64,000 nt of DNA from Sediminibacterium goheungense. Its GTDB lineage: Bacteria; Bacteroidota; Bacteroidia; Chitinophagales; Chitinophagaceae. The notes beneath the pieces were generated by a model that was not told the origin of the DNA, did not search any database, and worked only from the letters and a program-made list of their open reading frames with translations. A program made the translations under genes and the position numbers. The stretch's first letter is position 1, and every line of letters begins with the position of its first letter. Location: positions 1,700,050 through 1,764,049 of the forward strand of contig NZ_SNWP01000010.1 of assembly GCF_004361915.1 (NCBI RefSeq). The letters are read 5' to 3'. This document shows positions 24,546 through 34,710 of this stretch, piece by piece.

Positions 24546-27500
24546 ATGAGAAGATTAAAGCTCCTGTTTTCAGGGCTCCTGTTTGCATCATTGCTGCAGG
24601 CCCAGGAAACATTTCAGGTTAATGGTGTTGGAGACAAACGCGACGGATGTTATGCGTTTACCAATGCCACCATTGTAAAAGATGCACAAACCACCTTAAC
24701 CAATGCCACACTGGTGATTCGAGACGGAAAAATTGTTTCCGTAGGCAATGGTGTAGCAATACCCAAAGATGCAGTGGTGGTTGACTGCAAGGATAAATAT
24801 ATCTATCCTTCTTTCGTAGACATCTTTAGTGATTATGGGATGCCGCAGGCTCAGCGTCAGCAGGGCGGAGGCGGATTTAATTTTAATGCACCCGCTCAGT
24901 TAACCTCAAGTCAGAAAGGTGCTTATGGTTGGAACCAGGCATTAAAATCTGATGTTCAGGCCTACAAAATATTTTCGGCCGATGAGTCACGTGCAAAACC
25001 TTTACGCGATATGGGTTTTGGTACCGTACTCTCTCACCAGAAAGATGGTATTACCCGTGGAACAGGAACCGTGGTTACACTGGCCAATGATGCCGACAAT
25101 TATCTGATTGTAAAAGACAAAGCATCTGCACACCTGTCTTTCAATAAAGGAACTTCTACGCAATCTTATCCTGGTTCGCTGATGGGAACCATTGCATTGC
25201 TTCGCCAGACTTATCTGGACGCTCAGTGGTATAAGAACAATCCCGCTGCAGCCGGTTTACAGGGTGATGGCGTAAACATTACACTGAAATATTTTAATGA
25301 CCAGCAAACACTTCCACAAATCTTTGATCCGGCCGACAGAGCGGGTACAGATTTCTGGAACATCATCCGTGCAGACCGTGTGGGCGATGAGTTTGGTGTT
25401 CAGTACATTTTAAAGGCAACAGGTAAAGAATACCAGCGCATTAAAGAAGTAGCCGCTACCAAAGCGCCATTGATTGTTGGACTGAATTTCCCCGCTGCCA
25501 TGGATGTGGAAGATCCGAATGATGCCCGTCTGGTATCATTGGCTGATATGAAAAATTGGGAGCTGGCACCTACCAACCCCGCTGCTATTGAAAAAGCAGG
25601 TATTTCATTTGCATTAACTTCTGCCGACCTGCGCGATGCCCGCACATTTATGACTAATCTGCGCAAAGCCATGGAAAATGGTTTAACTGAAAAAGGAGCG
25701 TTGGAAGCATTAACCAAAACACCGGCTACATGGTTGGGTGTATATGATAAAGTAGGTAGTATTGATAATGGCAAACTGGCCAACTTCGTAATTACTACCG
25801 GTCCTGTATTTGCAGAAAGAACCACTATTCTCCAGAACTGGGTACAGGGTAAAAAACACGCAGTGAACGAAAGCGCCTGGAACAGTGTAACCGGTTTGTA
25901 TACTTTAACTACCAATGGTAGCAAAGGAACCAACACGTATACGGTAGATGTAAAAAGCAGTTCATCAGCAACCGTAATCGCAAAAGATACCGTTACCGCT
26001 ACATTCAGCTTCGATGGCAAAGCAGTGAAGTTCAGCTTTGCACCTGAAAGACGTTCACGTAATATTATCCGATTCAGCGGTTTTAACAATGGCGGCGACT
26101 GGAACGGTATGGCCGAAGATGCAGAAGGGAACAGAATGACCTGGACAGCAACACTCAATTCAGCAAAACCAGACACAGCGAATGCGCGCACAAGACCAAC
26201 ACCTCCCAACAGGATTGGTAAAACCATGTATCCCTTTACTGCATTTGGTTCAGATTCTACTTTACCTCAACAGGGAAATTACCTGATTAAAAACGCTACC
26301 GTGTGGACGAGCGAAAAAGAAGGTAAACTGGAAGGAACAGATGTATTGGTAAAAGCAGGAAAAATAGTACGCGTAGGTAAAAACCTGAGTGATGCGGCTG
26401 CTACTGTAATTGATGGTACAGGTAAACACCTTACAGCCGGTATTATTGATGAACACTCACATATCGCTTCTGCTTCTACCAATGAAGGTGCACAGAGTGT
26501 AACATCTGAAGTTCGTATGCAGGATAACCTCGATCCGGATGATATCAATATCTACCGTCAGTTAAGCGGCGGTGTAACCACTTCACATATTCTGCATGGT
26601 TCTGCCAATACCATTGGTGGTCAGACACAGCTGATTAAATTACGCTGGGGCGTGAATGATGAAGAGCTGAAATTCAAAAACTGGGATCCATTTATCAAGT
26701 TTGCATTGGGTGAAAACGTAAAACGTACTTCATCTACCAATAACAATCGTTTCCCCGATACACGTATGGGTGTTGAGCAGGTATTAACCGATGCCTTTAC
26801 CCGTGCGGTAGCCTATGAGAAAGCGATGAAAGCAGATCCGAAAGGTACCCGTCGCGATCTTGAACTGGATGCGTTGGTAGAGATCATGAATAAAAAACGT
26901 TTCATCACCTGTCACTCCTATGTACAGAGTGAGATCACAGCTACTATGCGTGTTGCTGAAAAATTCGGTTTCCGTGTAAACACATTCACGCATATTCTTG
27001 AGGGATATAAAGTGGCCGATAAAATGAAAGCACATGGTGCCGCTGCATCAACCTTCTCAGATTGGTGGGCGTACAAAGTGGAAGTAACCGATGCTATTCC
27101 ATACAATGCCTATATTATGAACAAAGTAGGATTGAATGTTGCCATCAACTCTGATGATGCTGAAATGGCGCGTCGCCTGAACCAGGAAGCAGCAAAGAGT
27201 GTAAAGTATGGCGGTTTGTCTGAAGAAGAAGCGTTGAGAATGGTTACCATAAACCCGGCAAAAATGCTGCATGTTGATGACAGGGTAGGAAGTATTAAAG
27301 CAGGCAAAGACGCAGATCTTGTTTTGTGGAGCGATAATCCATTGAGTATTTATGCCAAGGCAGAAAAAACAATGGTAGATGGTATCATCTATTTCGATCG
27401 TGAAAAAGATGCTGCTATGCGCAAACAGGTATTAGCAGAACGTACAAGACTCATCGGTAAAATGGTGGGTGAAAAACGCGGTGGCCGTCCAACCATGCCG

Positions 27501-27605
27501 GCAACACCCAGTTACAAATATGTACACACCTGTTTAGACCATTCTCACAAACTGGGTATGCTGGAAATTGAGGCAGAGGAAGAAACCCATGGCGATAACC
27601 AATAA
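24546..27605 (+). CDS. Secreted tandem amidohydrolase-fold protein
   Basis: A 1019-residue exported protein (signal MRRLKLLFSGLLFASLLQAQ) with two amidohydrolase-superfamily units. In the first (about 20-430) the metal-binding HxH is missing: the equivalent segment reads PSFVDIFSDYGMP. In the second (about 590-990) the metal site is complete: DEHSHIAS (HxH), TCHSYVQ, FTHILEGY and INSDDAE. It ends in the urease/imidazolonepropionase style NPAKMLHVDDRVGSIKAGKDADLVLW. A beta-sandwich-like linker of about 130 residues lies between them. It likely hydrolyses a cyclic amide or a similar bond in the periplasm. The stop is 11 bp before the next amidohydrolase-fold gene. Confidence 0.85.
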   Translation: MRRLKLLFSGLLFASLLQAQETFQVNGVGDKRDGCYAFTNATIVKDAQTTLTNATLVIRDGKIVSVGNGVAIPKDAVVVDCKDKYIYPSFVDIFSDYGMPQAQRQQGGGGFNFNAPAQLTSSQKGAYGWNQALKSDVQAYKIFSADESRAKPLRDMGFGTVLSHQKDGITRGTGTVVTLANDADNYLIVKDKASAHLSFNKGTSTQSYPGSLMGTIALLRQTYLDAQWYKNNPAAAGLQGDGVNITLKYFNDQQTLPQIFDPADRAGTDFWNIIRADRVGDEFGVQYILKATGKEYQRIKEVAATKAPLIVGLNFPAAMDVEDPNDARLVSLADMKNWELAPTNPAAIEKAGISFALTSADLRDARTFMTNLRKAMENGLTEKGALEALTKTPATWLGVYDKVGSIDNGKLANFVITTGPVFAERTTILQNWVQGKKHAVNESAWNSVTGLYTLTTNGSKGTNTYTVDVKSSSSATVIAKDTVTATFSFDGKAVKFSFAPERRSRNIIRFSGFNNGGDWNGMAEDAEGNRMTWTATLNSAKPDTANARTRPTPPNRIGKTMYPFTAFGSDSTLPQQGNYLIKNATVWTSEKEGKLEGTDVLVKAGKIVRVGKNLSDAAATVIDGTGKHLTAGIIDEHSHIASASTNEGAQSVTSEVRMQDNLDPDDINIYRQLSGGVTTSHILHGSANTIGGQTQLIKLRWGVNDEELKFKNWDPFIKFALGENVKRTSSTNNNRFPDTRMGVEQVLTDAFTRAVAYEKAMKADPKGTRRDLELDALVEIMNKKRFITCHSYVQSEITATMRVAEKFGFRVNTFTHILEGYKVADKMKAHGAAASTFSDWWAYKVEVTDAIPYNAYIMNKVGLNVAINSDDAEMARRLNQEAAKSVKYGGLSEEEALRMVTINPAKMLHVDDRVGSIKAGKDADLVLWSDNPLSIYAKAEKTMVDGIIYFDREKDAAMRKQVLAERTRLIGKMVGEKRGGRPTMPATPSYKYVHTCLDHSHKLGMLEIEAEEETHGDNQ

Positions 27606-27616
27606 ACTACTGCAAC

Positions 27617-28939
27617 ATGAAAAAATCATTTTTATATATAAGCGTGCTTACACTGTTGCTTTCAAAAGCAACGGTTGCGCAGGATGATGTGTATCCTGCA
27701 GCCAGGCAAACGAAAAAAACAGCCATTACCAACGCCACGGTGCATGTGGGTAATGGTAATGTAATCGAAAACGGTACCGTTGTTTTCGATAATGGAAAGA
27801 TCACGTATGCAGGTGCTGCCTCTGGCGCGCCTTCTGCTGAAACTACAATTGATGCAAAGGGCAAACATGTATACCCCGGTATTATTCTGCCTGCCTCCAA
27901 CCTGGGCTTGCAGGAAATTTCGGGTGTGCGTGGTAGCACCGATATCAATGAACTGGGTGATTTGAATCCATCGGTTCGTTCTATTGTAGCCTATAAAGCA
28001 GAGTCTATTATCACCAATACCATCCGAGCCAATGGTGTTTTGTTTGCACAGGTAATTCCTGGCGGACAATTAATCGCTGGTCAGTCTTCTGTGGTACAGC
28101 TTGATGCATGGAACTGGGAAGATGCGGCTTATAAAGCAGACAATGGCATGCATTTTTATATGCCTAGCCTTTTGGCGCGTCCGGGCGGCGGCCGTTTTGC
28201 GGCACTGCTGGCATTGCTGGGCCCACAGCAACAATCAGATCCCGTAAAAGCAGCACTCGACAGAATTGAAGGCGTAAAAGCGTTTTTCAGAGAAGCGAAA
28301 GCCTATCACCAGAAAGATGCAGGCAAAGAAATCAACCTGAAATTTGAAGCCACCAAAGCATTGTTTGATAAGAAGCAAAAATTCTACATCCATTGCTCAC
28401 AGGTAAAACAAATGTTGATTGCGATTGACTTTGTAAAAGAGTTTGGTTTTGATGTGGTACTCGTAGGTGCCGGTGAAAGCTGGCAGGTGGCCGACATCCT
28501 CAAGCAAAACAATATCTCTGTGATTCTTACACAGGAGCATAACCTGCCCACGCTGGATGATGATGATGTGGATCAGCCCTATAAATCAGCTACCTACCTG
28601 CAAAAAGCAGGGGTACTGTATTGTCTGAACGATGACGACCCACAGAACCGTGGACGTAACCTGCCCTTTAATGCGGGTACTGCAGCAGCCTATGGTTTGG
28701 GTAAAGAAGAAGCGCTGAAAGCCATTACCTATAACGCAGCCAAAATTCTGGGAATTGATGACAGAACCGGAACACTGGAAGTGGGTAAGGATGCCAATAT
28801 CGTTATCAGTGAAGGTGATATCCTTGATATGAAGAGCAGTATTATTACCAATGCCTTTATACAGGGCCGTGGTATCAGCCTGCAAAGCAAGCACACACAG
28901 TTATTTGAGCGCTACAAGCACAAATACGGCATTAAATAA
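27617..28939 (+). CDS. Secreted amidohydrolase-fold protein lacking the HxH metal site
   Basis: A 440-residue exported protein (signal MKKSFLYISVLTLLLSKATVAQ) of the imidazolonepropionase-like amidohydrolase group. The N-terminal blade (AITNATVHVGNGNVIENGTVVFDNGKITYAG) and C-terminal segment (AAKILGIDDRTGTLEVGKDANIVI) are conserved. The place of the first metal motif reads YPGIILPASNLGL, so no HxH. Later family positions retain only some ligands (FYIHCSQ, CLNDDDPQ). It is probably a partner or pseudo-enzyme for the preceding 1019-residue protein, with which it forms an operon; a strong terminator follows. Confidence 0.82.
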   Translation: MKKSFLYISVLTLLLSKATVAQDDVYPAARQTKKTAITNATVHVGNGNVIENGTVVFDNGKITYAGAASGAPSAETTIDAKGKHVYPGIILPASNLGLQEISGVRGSTDINELGDLNPSVRSIVAYKAESIITNTIRANGVLFAQVIPGGQLIAGQSSVVQLDAWNWEDAAYKADNGMHFYMPSLLARPGGGRFAALLALLGPQQQSDPVKAALDRIEGVKAFFREAKAYHQKDAGKEINLKFEATKALFDKKQKFYIHCSQVKQMLIAIDFVKEFGFDVVLVGAGESWQVADILKQNNISVILTQEHNLPTLDDDDVDQPYKSATYLQKAGVLYCLNDDDPQNRGRNLPFNAGTAAAYGLGKEEALKAITYNAAKILGIDDRTGTLEVGKDANIVISEGDILDMKSSIITNAFIQGRGISLQSKHTQLFERYKHKYGIK

Positions 28940-28962
28940 AAGACAAGATTGTCTATCAAAAG

Positions 28963-28989
28963 CCCCGGCAACTTAGCCGGGGTTTTTTT
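28963..28989 (+). terminator. Rho-independent terminator of the amidohydrolase operon
   Basis: The stem CCCCGGC / GCCGGGG with a 6-nt loop is followed by TTTTTTT. It lies 24 bp after the stop codon of the second gene. Confidence 0.9.
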
Positions 28990-28998
28990 GTGCCCCTC

Positions 28999-29091
28999 CC
29001 CCCGGCCCCCTGAAGGGGGTGTTTTATCTCTGCTCCATGGCGGACTTACCAGTTCGGTAAAAAAGTCACACCCCCTTTAGGGAGCCGGGGG
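28999..29091. repeat. GC-rich long inverted repeat (CCCCCGGC arms)
   Basis: Arms 28999-29021 and 29068-29091 pair as CCCCCGGC / GCCGGGGG, CCCT / AGGG and AGGGGGTGT / ACACCCCCT, with small bulges. A 46-nt spacer separates them. Each arm is itself nearly palindromic (CCCCCTGAAGGGGG). The rest of the 329-bp gap (29092-29268) shows no gene. Confidence 0.85.
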
Positions 29092-29268
29092 ACATCAGCG
29101 CTAATCGCCATCCTTCTACCCCCGTTACCGCTCATCGTTCTTATAGGGTCCTTAACAGGTGTCGGTCTGTAACGTTTCTACTTTTACTACGTTTAGTTTC
29201 GTATAAAGTGCCCGGTCAACCTGCAAAAGCCGGGAATTGGATACTGCGATAAACTATAAACTGACTGT

Positions 29269-31716
29269 ATGAGACCCTTATTAACCATTCTGAGCCTGTT
29301 TCTGTACATGGCTAATCTGTTTGCCCAACAAACAGAGAAAGTGGTGAAGAAAATACCCGCTGTTAGAACCACACAGAAAATTGTGATTGACGGAAACCTG
29401 AAAGATTCCGCCTGGCTACAGGCGCCGGTGGCCACTGATTTTATTGAATGGAGACCCACTTTCGGCAATAAGGAAGATGAAAAGAACAGAACTGAAATCC
29501 GTATTCTGTACGATAATAATGCCATCTATATTGCAGGTTATGCTCATGAAGCAAGTCCCGATAGTATTACCAAAGAGTTAGTGGGTCGTGATGTTGTGGG
29601 TGTGAATGATTTTGTTGGTGTGATCTTCGACACCTATCACGATAAAATCAATGGCTTTGGTTATTATGTTACCGCTCTGGGTGAACAGTTTGATGCAAAA
29701 TATTCATCGAATGGAGAAGACGGCAGCTGGAACAGTGTATTTGAAAGCAATGCTGTTATTCAGTCAGATGGCTGGACCTTCGAAATGAAAATACCGTATG
29801 CAGCCATTCGTTTTGGTAATACCAAAGTGCAGGACTGGGGCATCAATATCACCAGAAGAAGAAGCAAGAGCGGAAAGCAGATGATGTGGAGTCCGACCGA
29901 CCCGGCCATTGGTGGAAATTTTCTCGCACAGTTTGGCTTATGGACAGGCATACAGGATATTAAACCACCTGTTCGTTTGTCGTTCTCACCCTATCTCTCT
30001 ACCTATGCCAATCATTTTCCTTATAACCAGCCGGGTGTAAAAAATACCACCACATCTATCAATGGTGGTATGGATGTGAAATACGGAATTAACCAGGCTT
30101 TCACTTTGGATATGACACTGATACCCGATTTTGGTCAGGTACAAAGCGATAATCAGGTATTAAACCTTACGCCCTTTGAAGTACAGTTTAATGAAAACAG
30201 AACTTTTTTTACGGAAGGAACAGAGCTTTTCGGAAAGGGCAATTTGTTTTACAGCCGCCGTATCGGTGGAACACCGATGCACCTTGGTAAGGTTCAGGGC
30301 CAACTGCAGCCCGGCGAAACAGTGGGTAAAAATCCGGTTGAAACGAGATTGCTGAATGCCAGTAAAATAAGCGGAAGAACCAGTGGTGGTTTGGGTATTG
30401 GATTTTTCAATGCCGTAACCAAGGCGCAACATGCGAGTATAGAAGTAGGTGGTGAAGAAACCAGAAAAATTGAAACCAATCCGCTCACCAATTATAATAT
30501 CATTGTTTTTGACCAGACACTTAAAAATAATTCCAGTGTTTCATTGATCAATACCAATGTAACCAGAAGCGGAACCGATTATGATGCCAACGTAACAGCA
30601 GCGCTTTGGGATATTTACGATAAGAAAAACACCTGGAATGTAAACGGACAAGTAGGTGTAAGTCAGCTGATTGGTTATGAAGCGCCTGGTAAAACCCTAA
30701 CCGGTTATAACCACACACTGGGCTTCGGTAAAACAAGCGGTCGTTTTAATTTCAACGTATGGCAGGAGCTGGCAGACGATAAATACAACCATAACGACAT
30801 GGGTTATTTTACCAATAACAACTATTTCAACAATGGTGTATGGCTGGGATACAGGTGGTTAAAACCTAAAAAATGGTACAACCGTATCAATGCCAATATC
30901 AACGCGAATTATTCCATGCGTTACAAGCCGATGGATTATCAGCGATTTAATTTTAATGCCAATTTCAATGCACAATTGAAAAACTTGTGGTGGGCCGGGT
31001 TTAATTTCAATCTGAATCCTGAACAAAATGATTTCTTTGAGCCAAGGGTAAATGGTAAGGTATTCAAGCGCCCCGGCAGCTGGATGGCGGGCTTCTGGTT
31101 TGAAACCAATAGTGCCAAAAAATATTCTGCCGTGGTTGAATTCTATAACCGCACATTTAATCAGTATGGTTCCAATACGCAGGAAATCTTTTTCCGTAAC
31201 AACTATCGCTTCAATAAAAAATTAACGATCACAACAAGCACTTTTCTTCAGCTAGCTCATAATAACCTGGGTTATGCAACCATGTTTAGTCAGGATAGCA
31301 TTGTATTTGCTTTGAGAAAAAGAAATACGGTTGAAAACGTATTGAATATCAAATACAATTTCACTAATAAAATGGGTCTTTCTTTCCGGGCCAGACATTA
31401 CTGGAGTAAAGTGGCCAATAAGGAATTTTTTAAACTGCGTAACGATGGTTACCTGAACTCCATAGCCGGTGGTATTAACCGGAATGTGGATTTCAATGTA
31501 AACTATTTCAATATCGATATGGTATATACCTGGCAGTTTGCATTAGGCAGCTTTGTGAACATTGTATGGAAAGATGCCATCAGTACGTTTAATCAGGATA
31601 CCCGAACCAAATACTTTAAAAACTTTGGCAATACCATCAATGCCGACCAACAAAACAGTATCTCCATCAGGGTCATTTATTTTCTGGATTACCTGTCGCT
31701 GAAGAAAAAGAGCTGA
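29269..31716 (+). CDS. DUF5916 protein with N-terminal CBM9-like domain
   Basis: An 815-residue exported protein with a signal peptide (MRPLLTILSLFLYMANLFAQ). Residues about 30-230 form a carbohydrate-binding family 9-like domain (KIVIDGNLKDSAWLQAPVATDF, LYDNNAIYIAGYAHE, GWTFEMKIPYAAIRF). The remainder, beginning WGINITRRRSKSGKQMMWSP, matches DUF5916 and has the alternating pattern of an outer-membrane beta-barrel, ending in an aromatic-rich terminal strand (SIRVIYFLDYLSLKKKS). Family members are usually annotated as outer-membrane hydrolase-like or carbohydrate-binding proteins; the substrate is not known. It stands alone, flanked by inverted-repeat elements on both sides. Confidence 0.85.
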   Translation: MRPLLTILSLFLYMANLFAQQTEKVVKKIPAVRTTQKIVIDGNLKDSAWLQAPVATDFIEWRPTFGNKEDEKNRTEIRILYDNNAIYIAGYAHEASPDSITKELVGRDVVGVNDFVGVIFDTYHDKINGFGYYVTALGEQFDAKYSSNGEDGSWNSVFESNAVIQSDGWTFEMKIPYAAIRFGNTKVQDWGINITRRRSKSGKQMMWSPTDPAIGGNFLAQFGLWTGIQDIKPPVRLSFSPYLSTYANHFPYNQPGVKNTTTSINGGMDVKYGINQAFTLDMTLIPDFGQVQSDNQVLNLTPFEVQFNENRTFFTEGTELFGKGNLFYSRRIGGTPMHLGKVQGQLQPGETVGKNPVETRLLNASKISGRTSGGLGIGFFNAVTKAQHASIEVGGEETRKIETNPLTNYNIIVFDQTLKNNSSVSLINTNVTRSGTDYDANVTAALWDIYDKKNTWNVNGQVGVSQLIGYEAPGKTLTGYNHTLGFGKTSGRFNFNVWQELADDKYNHNDMGYFTNNNYFNNGVWLGYRWLKPKKWYNRINANINANYSMRYKPMDYQRFNFNANFNAQLKNLWWAGFNFNLNPEQNDFFEPRVNGKVFKRPGSWMAGFWFETNSAKKYSAVVEFYNRTFNQYGSNTQEIFFRNNYRFNKKLTITTSTFLQLAHNNLGYATMFSQDSIVFALRKRNTVENVLNIKYNFTNKMGLSFRARHYWSKVANKEFFKLRNDGYLNSIAGGINRNVDFNVNYFNIDMVYTWQFALGSFVNIVWKDAISTFNQDTRTKYFKNFGNTINADQQNSISIRVIYFLDYLSLKKKS

Positions 31717-31728
31717 GAGTGAGTGAGC

Positions 31729-31796
31729 AGTGAGTAGTCAGTAGTGAGTAAGGAAATTGAAATCTAATACTCACTACTGACTACTGACTACTCACT
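31729..31796. repeat. AGTAGTCAGT word-palindrome
   Basis: The left arm 31729-31750 is built of AGTGAGTAGTCAGTAGTGAGTA-type words; the right arm 31768-31796 is its inverse with one extra AGTCAGT unit. An 17-nt spacer separates the arms. It occupies most of the gap between the DUF5916 gene and polA. Confidence 0.88.
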
Positions 31797-31814
31797 ATTC
31801 CCTACCTTAGCTAT

Positions 31815-34661
31815 ATGAGTAAGAAATTATTTCTCCTGGATGCGTTTGCCCTCATCTTCCGCGCTTATTATGCGTTGATACGTAATCCACGCATTACTTC
31901 TAAAGGAAAGAATACCAATGCCCAGTTTGGTTTTACCAATACTTTGTTTGATCTCATCAACAAAGAAAAACCGACACACCTGGCCGTTTGTTTTGATACA
32001 CATGCACCAACCGAAAGACACACTGATTTCGCTGATTACAAAGCCAATCGTCAGGAAGCACCGGAAGATCTGCTGGAGTCCATTCCTGATATACAGAGAA
32101 TTATCAAAGGATTTAATATTCCGGTAGTGGAAATGGATGGTTATGAGGCCGATGATGTAATTGGTACCGTTGCCTGGCAGGCTGCTGATAAAGGTTATGA
32201 AGTATATATGGTTACGCCCGATAAAGATTATGGGCAGTTACTCATACACCCGGGTGTATATATTTATAAGCCACCCGCTTTTGGTAATCCGGCTGAAGTG
32301 TTGGATGCTGCTAAAATATGTGAGCGTTGGGATATACAAAGAGTAGAACAGGTGGTAGATATGCTAGGCCTGATGGGAGATGCTGTAGATAATATTCCCG
32401 GTATTCCCGGTGTGGGCGAAAAAACAGCGGCTAAACTGCTGAAAGAATATGATACGCTGGAAAACGTACTGGCTAATGCCGATAAAATAAAAGGTGCGCT
32501 GGGCGAAAAAGTACGCAATGCTGTAGACCTGGCGGTGATGAGTAAAAAACTCGCAACCATTATTACCAATGTACCGGTTGAATTTCATGAAGAAGATTAC
32601 CGCCTGAAAGAATGGAACAGAGAAGCCCTTAATGAAGTGTTCACGGAACTGGAATTTAAAACACTGGGTAAGCGGATTCTTGGAGAAGACTTCAATTCTT
32701 TTCATGCGGCACCACAGGGTGTGCAGACAGACTTGTTTGGCAATGCTGTTCAAACACCCAAAACAACGAAATCTGTTAAGTCAGCAGAACCTGTAGAGCC
32801 GGTAAGTGGTCCGGAAACTGAACAGGCTGGTTTGATTGCAGAAAAAAACATCAACAATACACCCCATCATTATGAGTTGATACAAGGTATTGATGCTATT
32901 CAGCAACTAATTATAAAGCTTAGCGGGCAAAGAGAAATCTGTTTTGATACGGAAACAACAGGAACCGATGCCAATAATGTAGAACTGGTAGGCCTTAGTT
33001 TTTCTTTCAAAGAAGGAGAGGGTTATTATGTGCCATGTCCGCAGGATCAGCAGGAAGTACAAAAAATATTGGAACTGTTCAGGCCTCTTTTTGAACAGGA
33101 TCAAATTACCTGGGTGGGACAAAATACCAAATACGATTTACTGGTGCTGAAGTGGTATGGCATAGAAATAAAAGGTCAGCTATTCGATACCATGCTGGCG
33201 CATTACCTCATTGAGCCGGAAGGCAGAAGAAGTATGGATTTATTGAGCGCACAGTACCTGGGTTATGAGCCGGTACATATAGAAGAGTTGATTGGAAAAA
33301 AAGGTAAGGGTCAGGGTAGTATGCGCGATGTGGAACTCGAAAAGATAAAAGAGTATGCGGCGGAAGATGCGGATATCACCTTCCAGCTTAAACAGGTTTT
33401 TGTTCCGCTATTAAAAGAAAAAGAAGTAGCGCCCGTTTTTGAGAATGTAGAGAACCCGCTGGTACGTGTATTGACAGATATGGAATTTGAAGGTGTAAAG
33501 ATCGACGTGGATTTTTTGAAACAATACAGCAAAGAGCTCGAAACAGAAGCCAAACGTTGCGAAGAAAGTGTGTATGCTCAGGCAGAAGTAAGGTTTAACC
33601 TCGCTTCGCCCAAACAATTGGGTGAAGTGCTGTTTGAAAAATTGAAACTGGATCCTAAGGCTAAAAAAACAAAAACGGGTCAGTATGCAACGGGAGAAGA
33701 TGTATTATTAAAACTGGCAAATCAGCATAAGATTGTAGACGATATTCTGGGTTTCAGGGAACTAACCAAACTCAAATCAACCTATGTTGATGCACTACCA
33801 GAAATGATCAATCCTAAAACCGGCAGGGTACATACCAGTTATGCGCAGGCTGTGGCCGTTACCGGAAGGCTGAGTAGTAATAACCCCAACCTCCAGAATA
33901 TTCCGATCAGAACATCCAGAGGGCGTGAAATCAGGAAGGCATTTATACCCAGAGAGGAGGGGCGTGTATTGTTGAGCGCAGACTATTCACAGATAGAACT
34001 GCGGATTGTAGCTGCGATAAGCGGTGACCCGAATATGTGTGAGGCTTTCAGACAACATAAAGATATTCATACTGCTACTGCATCAAAAGTGTATGGTGTT
34101 CCGGAGAGTGAAGTAACCAAAGAAATGCGTTACAAAGCCAAGAGTGTAAACTTTGGAATCATCTATGGTCAGGGTGCATTCGGACTGGCAGATAATCTGG
34201 GTATCAGCAGAACTGAAGCCAAAGAAATCATTGATAACTATAAAAAAGAGTTTCCGAATATTCAGCGTTATATGGATGAGCAGGTAAACTTTGCCAAAGA
34301 GAATGGATATGTGCAGACGCTGGTGGGTAGAAAACGCTGGCTCAAAGATATCAACAGCAGCAATTTCACCGTGCGTGGTTATGCGGAACGAAACGCCATT
34401 AATTCACCCATTCAGGGAACGGCTGCTGATATGATTAAGCTGGCGATGATCAAGATTCACCATGAAATGAAAACCGGAACCTGGCAATCGAAAATGATTT
34501 TACAGGTACACGATGAATTGGTTTTTGATGCGGTGAAAGAAGAAGTAGAACCATTAAAAGAACTTATCATTCGCTGTATGACCACAGCGATGCCCCTGCC
34601 ACATGATGTACCAGTAGAAGCAGAAGTGGGTATGGGAAGTAACTGGCTGGAAGCGCATTGA
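31815..34661 (+). CDS. polA: DNA polymerase I
   Basis: A 948-residue family A DNA polymerase used for gap filling, repair and Okazaki-fragment maturation. The 5'-3' exonuclease domain covers about residues 1-290 (LLDAFALIFRAYYALIRNP, EMDGYEADDVIGT, GLMGDAVDNIPGIPGVGEKTA). A Pro/Val-rich linker follows near 310-345. The 3'-5' proofreading domain begins EICFDTETTGTDANN, with the metal-binding D-E pair intact, unlike several bacteria that lost it. The polymerase domain has LLSADYSQIELRI (motif A), RYKAKSVNFGIIYGQGAFGL (motif B) and LQVHDELVFD (motif C). Length matches E. coli PolA. A TACCTTAG motif about 5 nt upstream of the ATG may be its -7 element. Confidence 0.98.
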   Translation: MSKKLFLLDAFALIFRAYYALIRNPRITSKGKNTNAQFGFTNTLFDLINKEKPTHLAVCFDTHAPTERHTDFADYKANRQEAPEDLLESIPDIQRIIKGFNIPVVEMDGYEADDVIGTVAWQAADKGYEVYMVTPDKDYGQLLIHPGVYIYKPPAFGNPAEVLDAAKICERWDIQRVEQVVDMLGLMGDAVDNIPGIPGVGEKTAAKLLKEYDTLENVLANADKIKGALGEKVRNAVDLAVMSKKLATIITNVPVEFHEEDYRLKEWNREALNEVFTELEFKTLGKRILGEDFNSFHAAPQGVQTDLFGNAVQTPKTTKSVKSAEPVEPVSGPETEQAGLIAEKNINNTPHHYELIQGIDAIQQLIIKLSGQREICFDTETTGTDANNVELVGLSFSFKEGEGYYVPCPQDQQEVQKILELFRPLFEQDQITWVGQNTKYDLLVLKWYGIEIKGQLFDTMLAHYLIEPEGRRSMDLLSAQYLGYEPVHIEELIGKKGKGQGSMRDVELEKIKEYAAEDADITFQLKQVFVPLLKEKEVAPVFENVENPLVRVLTDMEFEGVKIDVDFLKQYSKELETEAKRCEESVYAQAEVRFNLASPKQLGEVLFEKLKLDPKAKKTKTGQYATGEDVLLKLANQHKIVDDILGFRELTKLKSTYVDALPEMINPKTGRVHTSYAQAVAVTGRLSSNNPNLQNIPIRTSRGREIRKAFIPREEGRVLLSADYSQIELRIVAAISGDPNMCEAFRQHKDIHTATASKVYGVPESEVTKEMRYKAKSVNFGIIYGQGAFGLADNLGISRTEAKEIIDNYKKEFPNIQRYMDEQVNFAKENGYVQTLVGRKRWLKDINSSNFTVRGYAERNAINSPIQGTAADMIKLAMIKIHHEMKTGTWQSKMILQVHDELVFDAVKEEVEPLKELIIRCMTTAMPLPHDVPVEAEVGMGSNWLEAH

Positions 34662-34710
34662 GAATAAAGAAACAGAAGAACAGAGAAACAGAGGAATTTC
34701 GAATTAGTTG

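Noticed and set aside
25400..26227. 275-codon frame on the minus strand inside the amidohydrolase gene
   Set aside because: Long antisense frame in a gene of similar composition; no signal peptide, motif or promoter.
34662..34700. AACAGA-rich stretch after polA as a word-palindrome arm
   Set aside because: No matching inverse arm was found downstream.
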